DNA of 64,000 nt from the NCBI RefSeq assembly GCF_002163875.1, contig NZ_CP019333.1, positions 812,864 to 876,863 of the forward strand, written 5' to 3'. This document shows positions 59,636 to 64,000 of this stretch, piece by piece (position 1 is the first letter of the stretch; the number at the start of each line of letters is the position of its first letter). A program made the translations under genes and the position numbers. This DNA is from Gilvibacter sp. SZ-19 (GTDB taxonomy: Bacteria; Bacteroidota; Bacteroidia; Flavobacteriales; Flavobacteriaceae). The notes below the pieces were generated by a model that did not search any database, was not told the DNA's origin, and worked only from the letters and a program-made list of their open reading frames with translations.

Positions 59636-60868
59636 TTACTCCTCGAATTCCTCTTTTAAAATATTCATTACTTCGACGATGGTTTCTTCTTCCAGATCGG
59701 TCATTTTAACCAGATCGCCGACTTCTTTTTCTAAAATACTCTTAGCGGTATCTAAACCGATCTTGCTGAATTCTGCAATGATCCAATCTTCGATCTCATC
59801 GGAGAATTCTGTCAATTCTACGTCTTCTTCCGCTCCTTCACGGAACACATCGATCTCATAACCAGTCAATTGACCAGCAAGTCGAATGTTGTGCCCTCCA
59901 CGACCAATAGCCTTAGAAACCTCTTCAGGTCTCAAAATAACCTCAGCGCGTTTGTTCTCTTCGTCCAATTTCATGGAAGTGATCTTCGCAGGACTCAATG
60001 CACGTGAGATAAACAACTGAATGTTGTTCGTGTAGTTGATCACGTCGATATTCTCGTTGCCCAATTCGCGAACGATTCCGTGAATACGAGATCCTTTCAT
60101 ACCCACACAGGCACCTACAGGATCGATTCTGTCATCGTAAGAGTCTACAGCTACTTTTGCCTTCTCTCCTGGAATACGAACCACTTTCTTAACAGTGATC
60201 AGACCGTCGAATACCTCAGGGATTTCTTGCTCGAACAACTTCTCCAAGAAAAGTGGATTTGCGCGCGACATGATGATCGCAGGCTTGTTTCCTTTTAACT
60301 CCACGCTCTCAATGATTCCGCGTACGTTCTCTCCCTTGCGGAAGAAGTCCGATGGAATCTGACGGTCTTTTGGCAAAATGATCTCATTGCCTTCGTCGTC
60401 CAACAAAATTACAGCACGATGACGTATGTGGTGCACCTCTGCCGTATAAATTTCACCTTCCAGCTCTTTGAACTGCTTGTAAATATTTGTGTTATCGTGT
60501 TCGTGAATCTTAGAGATCAAGTTTTGACGCAAAGCCAAAATGCTTCGGCGCCCCAAATCGATAAGTTTCACTTCTTCAGATACATCTTCGCCAACCTCAA
60601 AGTCAGGCTCGATCTTACGGGCCTCGGTCAATGAGATTTCTTGGTTCTCGTCTTCAACTTCGCCATCGGCCACAACGATACGGTTGCGCCAGATCTCTAA
60701 ATCCCCTTTGTCAGGGTTTATGATAATGTCAAAGTTATCGTCATCTCCGTACTTTTTCTTTAAAGCACTTCTGAATACATCTTCCAAAATCGCCATCAGC
60801 GTTACACGGTCGATCAGCTTGTCGTCCTTAAACTCTGAAAATGATTCGATTAATGCGAGATTTTCCAT
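59636..60868 (-). CDS. nusA: Transcription termination/antitermination protein NusA
   Basis: 410 residues: NusA N-terminal domain (1 to about 130), S1 domain (about 135-200, GEIYTAEVHHIRHRAVILLD), two KH domains (about 230-350, with VGACVGMKGSRIHGIVRELG and KAIGRGGHNIRLAGQLTG). It lacks the C-terminal acidic repeats of E. coli NusA, as usual outside gammaproteobacteria, but keeps a helical tail. It binds RNA polymerase and modulates pausing and termination. Ten bases after rimP. Confidence 0.97.
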   Translation of the reverse strand: MENLALIESFSEFKDDKLIDRVTLMAILEDVFRSALKKKYGDDDNFDIIINPDKGDLEIWRNRIVVADGEVEDENQEISLTEARKIEPDFEVGEDVSEEVKLIDLGRRSILALRQNLISKIHEHDNTNIYKQFKELEGEIYTAEVHHIRHRAVILLDDEGNEIILPKDRQIPSDFFRKGENVRGIIESVELKGNKPAIIMSRANPLFLEKLFEQEIPEVFDGLITVKKVVRIPGEKAKVAVDSYDDRIDPVGACVGMKGSRIHGIVRELGNENIDVINYTNNIQLFISRALSPAKITSMKLDEENKRAEVILRPEEVSKAIGRGGHNIRLAGQLTGYEIDVFREGAEEDVELTEFSDEIEDWIIAEFSKIGLDTAKSILEKEVGDLVKMTDLEEETIVEVMNILKEEFEE

Positions 60869-60878
60869 CTGCTTATTC

Positions 60879-61346
60879 TTAATTAAAATTGATCATCACT
60901 TTTGCTTCGGCAATATCGGCATAGGCCAGTGTTGCCTCTTTTTGCACCGTCACCTTTCCTTTACCTACAGGTTTAGGCTCGCGGGTCTTCCAACTCAGGG
61001 TACAACCTGAATCGTCTGCTGCCGTTAAGGCACCTTCTATGGTGGTGCCCTCCGCAGTCTTTACTGACAACTTTCTACCAATGTTCTTAATGTACTGTCT
61101 CGGCATGGCTAAAGGAGCTGTTGCTCCTGCAGAAGTGACTTCTAAAGAGAAATCTTCTTCCTCTCTGTCGAGATTGTGTTCCACTGCGCGGCTCATGGCT
61201 ATACAGTCTTCTACACTTACACCTTTGTCACCATCGATTACGATCTTGATCTGATTCGCCTCACCTATATGTAAGTCGATCAAAAAGAGATCGGGCCGCT
61301 CTTCTAAGGCCGCCTGAACGAGTTCCGTAACTTTTTCTCTGAACAT
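60879..61346 (-). CDS. rimP: Ribosome maturation factor RimP
   Basis: 155 residues in two domains: an N-terminal alpha/beta part with IKIVIDGDKGVSVEDCIAMS and LEVTSAG, and a C-terminal SH3-like part with LSVKTAEGTTIEGALTA. It helps assemble the 30S subunit. The order rimP-nusA-infB is conserved across bacteria. A terminator-like hairpin ends eight bases before its start codon. Confidence 0.96.
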   Translation of the reverse strand: MFREKVTELVQAALEERPDLFLIDLHIGEANQIKIVIDGDKGVSVEDCIAMSRAVEHNLDREEEDFSLEVTSAGATAPLAMPRQYIKNIGRKLSVKTAEGTTIEGALTAADDSGCTLSWKTREPKPVGKGKVTVQKEATLAYADIAEAKVMINFN

Positions 61347-61352
61347 GGTCTA

Positions 61353-61384
61353 TAAAAAGAGGGGACTTTGTGTCCCCTCATAGT
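61353..61384 (-). promoter_or_regulatory. Terminator-shaped hairpin in the rimP-nusA-infB leader (possible attenuator)
   Basis: Minus strand GAGGGGAC (61379-61372), 5-nt loop, GTCCCCTC (61366-61359), then TTTTT (61358-61354). CTAT before and ATAG after can extend the stem. It sits between the -7 element at 61409 and the rimP ATG at 61346. The neighbour upstream is divergent, so the only transcript it could stop is that of rimP itself. Confidence 0.7.
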
Positions 61385-61408
61385 TCTCAATTCCCTATAA
61401 ATGCGCTG

Positions 61409-61416
61409 CAAATATA
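61409..61416 (-). promoter_or_regulatory. -7 element TATATTTG for rimP-nusA-infB
   Basis: Perfect TAnnTTTG on the minus strand, giving a leader of about 56 bases that contains the hairpin at 61353-61384. No clear -33 TTG. Confidence 0.5.
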
Positions 61417-61494
61417 GCAATAATTTTTGATACTTAAAAGCCATAGGTGCACGGGTTTATTTCGTAATTTGATACTAACATTAAATCGACCAAC

Positions 61495-62316
61495 ATGCAA
61501 CGTATCTTAGTTCCTACTGATTTTTCGGAGCAGGCGGAATACGCCTTAAAAGTTGCGGCCGATCTGGCTCGCAAACACGACGGAGAAATTTACCTACTTC
61601 ATTTGCTAGAGTTGCCCATACATTTGGCTAATTCGGGAAGCAACGAACAGTTGCCGGAATCGCTCTTTTTTATAAAACTCGCCGAGAAGAACTTCAAAGA
61701 AATGGAACGCAAGCCCTACCTCGATGGGATCAATGTTTATCAGGAGGTTGCCTATAGCGAGATCTACGAAGGCATACAAGACGCCATCAAAAAGTACAAT
61801 ATAGACCTCATTGTCATGGGATCTCACGGCGCAAGTGGTTTTAAGGAAATGTTTATTGGAAGTAACACCGAAAAGGTGGTGCGGACCTCGGAGCGTCCAG
61901 TACTTGTCATAAAGAACGATCACGACGACTTTGACATCAAGGACTTTGTATTTGCTACGGATTTTTCTGAGGAATGCCGAGTTCCACTAGACAAGGCCTA
62001 TCGATTTGCGCAACGGATGAACGCCCAAATGCATTTACTCTTTGTCAATACGGTAAGCGATTTCAAAACCTCGGACGAGGCCTTGAGCATGATGCGCAAT
62101 TTTATTAAGGGTATGGGACTGGAAGATTACACCCTTAATATTTACAACGATCATTCTGTAGAAAAGGGCATCTTGAATTTTGCCAAAGAAAAGAATGCGC
62201 AATTGGTAGGTATGTCTACCCACGGACGCAAAGGTTTATCTCATTTCTTCAATGGCAGTATTAGCGAAGATCTGGTCAACCATGCCCAGCGCCCTGTTAT
62301 TACTTTTAAAATATAA
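61495..62316 (+). CDS. Universal stress protein, tandem-domain
   Basis: 273 residues made of two UspA domains (about 1-143 and 148-273). Each starts with a strand plus TDFSE (ILVPTDFSEQAEYAL, FVFATDFSEECRVPL). The first ends with a nucleotide-binding loop GSHGASGFKEMFIGSNTEKV, the second with STHGRKGLSHFFNGSISEDL; both keep the Gly-x-Gly and Gly-Ser features of ATP-binding Usp proteins. Cytoplasmic; role in stress survival is family knowledge only. Divergent from rimP. Confidence 0.93.
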   Translation: MQRILVPTDFSEQAEYALKVAADLARKHDGEIYLLHLLELPIHLANSGSNEQLPESLFFIKLAEKNFKEMERKPYLDGINVYQEVAYSEIYEGIQDAIKKYNIDLIVMGSHGASGFKEMFIGSNTEKVVRTSERPVLVIKNDHDDFDIKDFVFATDFSEECRVPLDKAYRFAQRMNAQMHLLFVNTVSDFKTSDEALSMMRNFIKGMGLEDYTLNIYNDHSVEKGILNFAKEKNAQLVGMSTHGRKGLSHFFNGSISEDLVNHAQRPVITFKI

Positions 62317-62347
62317 AAAAAGACGGCCCTCACGAACCGTCTTTTTT
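62315..62347. terminator. Bidirectional terminator after the universal stress gene
   Basis: AGACGG (62321-62326), 10-nt loop, CCGTCT (62337-62342), flanked by an A run and a T run, between convergent genes. The A run overlaps the TAA stop codon. Confidence 0.85.
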
Positions 62348-62372
62348 CCAAAGTGTCTAAATCACAGTAAGT

Positions 62373-62594
62373 TTAAACTGTAGGTACGTGATATAAACGT
62401 TTCTCGATTTTTCTCTTTTTCACGGTGATGGTCTTCATGAGATCCATGATAGTCGCATCTTTATTTTGTTTGTAGATTTCGTTTAGTCCTAGAACCAAGG
62501 CCTTTGCTTCGCGAGAAGCTTTAACCCGATCACTAGTAGACATATGACTCATCTTTCTGCTGAGAAATTCTTGGGCTTTATCAAATAGGCTCAT
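62373..62594 (-). CDS. Small conserved-looking protein of unknown function
   Basis: 73 residues, Lys-rich and mostly helical (MSLFDKAQEFLSRKMSHMST, later DLMKTITVKKRKIEKRLYHV). No signal peptide or membrane helix. It ends at a bidirectional terminator and has a weak -7-like TAGCTTTA at 62623-62616, which supports a real gene. I do not recognise a family. Confidence 0.7.
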   Translation of the reverse strand: MSLFDKAQEFLSRKMSHMSTSDRVKASREAKALVLGLNEIYKQNKDATIMDLMKTITVKKRKIEKRLYHVPTV

Positions 62595-62728
62595 AGCTGT
62601 TAAATTTTAATAGGATAAAGCTAATGTTTGTTAGTCTTGAATACTAGAATTTTAGCTTTTGTTTAACTATTTAAATCAAAAACTGAACATAATTAAAATT
62701 TATATCAACTATTTGCCGGGCTTATACC

Positions 62729-63265
62729 TTATTCTATCAAGGCGTCATCTGCCTGATCTTCAGTGACTTCTGCCACGTGTTTTGGCAGTAATTCGATACC
62801 CTTTTGCAGCACCAAAGTGTTGGGCAAGGTTAAGTATTCTCCAGTGTCTGTGGTCATGTATAGATAAAATCCGGTAATATCGGTCACCACACCTGTCCAA
62901 TTGTAGTCTTTATCGATCACTTTTATGCGATCTCCTATTCGAACAGGATGATTAAAAAAGAGGATTACACTTGCCGTCAGATTAGAAAGAATAGACCATT
63001 GCGCAAAAAAACCAACTCCTAGTACAGCCAAGATAGAACTTATGAATACAGTGAAGTCTTCCAATTGCACACCCCAAACCACAGCTAGGAATACCGCTGC
63101 TAAACTGTATACCAATATATAATGTAGATTTAGGACCACCTTTCTCCGGTTGCCATCGAGGCTCTTCATTACAGAGAATCGACGCAAGAAATGTCTCCCT
63201 AGAAAAACAGCTATAAATAAGAGTGCCAATACGATAGCTGTCCAAATGAGTTTGTGTGTCAACAT
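62729..63265 (-). CDS. Small MscS-type mechanosensitive channel protein
   Basis: 178 residues. Three membrane helices (about 8-25, 48-68, 72-100), then the beta domain: the pore-helix region LTASVILFFNHPVRIGDRIK and YLTLPNTLVLQKGIELLP match MscS. The C-terminal alpha/beta vestibule of larger MscS proteins is missing. It would relieve turgor at the inner membrane. Confidence 0.9.
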   Translation of the reverse strand: MLTHKLIWTAIVLALLFIAVFLGRHFLRRFSVMKSLDGNRRKVVLNLHYILVYSLAAVFLAVVWGVQLEDFTVFISSILAVLGVGFFAQWSILSNLTASVILFFNHPVRIGDRIKVIDKDYNWTGVVTDITGFYLYMTTDTGEYLTLPNTLVLQKGIELLPKHVAEVTEDQADDALIE

Positions 63266-63471
63266 GAGGTTGATTTTAGCGCTTAAAATTACTACATAGG
63301 AAGATCAAAAAAGAAAATATTTTTAATAATTCTATTTAATATATTCATTTTCAGCGTTTTAAATGAAATTAAATTTTTCTAATTTTTTTTAAAAAATGTT
63401 TTTTGGATTCAATTTTTGATTTTATTTGTACCCAGATTTCGTGATCATAGCGAGATCATTAGTCAAACATC
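63266..63471. other. AT-rich divergent intergenic region
   Basis: About 200 bp of very A/T-rich DNA between mscS (minus) and the arginine decarboxylase leader (plus). A weak promoter-like pair TTTG (63402-63405) and TTTATTTG (63421-63428, 7 of 8) is too closely spaced to be convincing. A small hairpin TGATC/GATCA lies at 63442-63458. Confidence 0.4.
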
Positions 63472-63636
63472 ATGAACCGTGTTTTCGAACTCGGGCTTTT
63501 GAAAATTAGGAAGTCAAATTCAAAAGCCGCTTTACGGATAAAGCAACGAGTTTTAGGGCTAACTTCCGTTGAACCGATTTTCCAACCGCAACGTATTCCT
63601 GTTGCGGCATTCAGTCTTTATTACATACGTGTGTGA
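63472..63636 (+). CDS. Putative 54-residue leader ORF upstream of arginine decarboxylase
   Basis: An ATG at 63472 opens 54 codons ending TGA at 63634-63636, starting MNRVFELGLLKIRKSNSKAA and ending SLYYIRV. It has six Arg and five Lys and no signal peptide. It ends 51 bases before the decarboxylase ATG. No Shine-Dalgarno is visible, which is normal in this phylum. The same DNA forms strong RNA helices (63488-63607), so it may be a translated leader, a structured RNA, or both. Chance alone could give an ORF of this length. Confidence 0.4.
   Translation: MNRVFELGLLKIRKSNSKAALRIKQRVLGLTSVEPIFQPQRIPVAAFSLYYIRV
63488..63607 (+). promoter_or_regulatory. Structured RNA leader (three-way junction plus hairpin) before arginine decarboxylase
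   Basis: P1: AACTCG 63488-63493 with CGAGTT 63547-63552. P2: GGCTTTTGAA 63494-63503 with TTCAAAAGCC 63519-63528. P3: GCTTTA 63529-63534 with TAAAGC 63539-63544, loop CGGA. P1/P2 and P2/P3 abut with no unpaired base; two bases close P3 to P1. P4: CCGCAAC 63586-63592 with GTTGCGG 63601-63607. CGTTG at 63567-63571 can instead pair with CAACG 63589-63593, competing with P4. Confidence 0.6.
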
Positions 63637-63687
63637 GTGCATTATAAACCCCGCTGTTTATAATTATTAATTGCATTTAACATCACG

Positions 63688-64000
63688 ATGAAAACCAAGT
63701 ACTTCGATCTAATCGATCAAACCTATGTATTCCCTCAAAAGGAATTTCAACTAAAAAATAACCAGCTTCAATTTCACGGAATTGACCTAATGAAGCTTAT
63801 CGCAGAGCACGGTGCACCACTAAAGTTCACCTACCTGCCCAAGATATCAGAGAACATCAATCTGGCTAAGGATTGGTTTGCCCAGGCATTTGAGAAACAC
63901 AACTACCCAGGCAAATACCACTACTGTTATTGCACCAAGAGCTCGCACTTTAAGCATGTGTTGGACGAGGCGCTAAAGAACGATATTCACATAGAGACCT
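63688..64000 (+). CDS. speA: Arginine decarboxylase, PLP-dependent (N-terminal part; runs off window)
   Basis: 104 codons are visible from the ATG at 63688. The sequence (FDLIDQTYVFPQKEF, HGIDLMKLIAEHGAPLKFTY, then YHYCYCTKSSHFKHVL) matches the shorter biosynthetic arginine decarboxylases of Bacteroidota, with the alanine-racemase-type fold; K84 in YCTKSS is the expected PLP lysine. It makes agmatine, the first step to putrescine. Other fold III decarboxylases cannot be wholly excluded from the N-terminus alone. The structured leader at 63488-63607 precedes it. Confidence 0.85.
   Translation, partial: MKTKYFDLIDQTYVFPQKEFQLKNNQLQFHGIDLMKLIAEHGAPLKFTYLPKISENINLAKDWFAQAFEKHNYPGKYHYCYCTKSSHFKHVLDEALKNDIHIET

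Overview
The window reads as chromosome of a member of the Flavobacteriaceae (Bacteroidota). The basis is SprA and a RemB-like gliding protein, a very large secreted repeat protein of the type 9 secretion (T9SS) kind, an alternative complex III (ActABCDEF) joined to an aa3-type cytochrome oxidase, TonB proteins of the Bacteroidota type, and promoters of the TTG-N(19-21)-TAnnTTTG form. Genes are dense and mostly on the minus strand. No tRNA, rRNA, insertion sequence, phage or CRISPR was seen. The genus cannot be resolved from this alone.

Layout. 1-5322: 5' part of a huge minus-strand surface protein (CUB-like, choice-of-anchor L and Ig/PKD-like domains, then at least 13 repeats), cut by the window edge. 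5663-9057 (+): Nfu-type Fe-S scaffold, dodecin, DUF255 lipoprotein. 9054-16906 (-): MacB-type ABC exporter (ATPase, two permeases, adaptor, TolC, second adaptor) ending in tsaB. 17023-19069 (-): SCO-like protein, SCO1, DUF420 and a small CxxC membrane protein, probably oxidase assembly. 19272-22186 (-): cyoE, two subunit III genes and subunit IV of cytochrome oxidase. 22293-25267 (-): RemB-like protein and a TonB. 25413-34959 (-): ruvA-sprA-gcvH-vanZ-tonB. 35040-40729 (-): ruvB-P450-queG, then the malic enzyme. 40861-44459: DUF5916 protein (+) converging on a MATE exporter (-). 44549-56257 (-): actABCDEF-ctaC-ctaD. 56485-56889 (+): SPOR protein. 56943-61346 (-): rimP-nusA-infB. 61495-63265: universal stress protein (+), a small unknown (-) and MscS (-). 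63688 to the edge (+): arginine decarboxylase, preceded by an unusual structured leader.

How the genes fit together. Two loci 22 kb apart encode one respiratory chain end: quinol to ActABCDEF to CtaCD, completed by subunits III and IV, haem O synthase and SCO copper delivery from the other locus. SprA, the RemB-like protein, the TonB proteins and the large repeat protein belong to surface secretion and gliding.

Most notable observations: (1) a perfect three-way-junction RNA fold overlapping an unannotated 54-codon ORF just upstream of the arginine decarboxylase; (2) a terminator-shaped hairpin inside the rimP-nusA-infB leader, pointing into the operon; (3) a three-unit higher-order repeat in the giant surface protein; (4) a helix-hairpin-helix domain fused to the membrane subunit ActC; (5) a TonB-like domain at the N-terminus of the RemB-like barrel protein.
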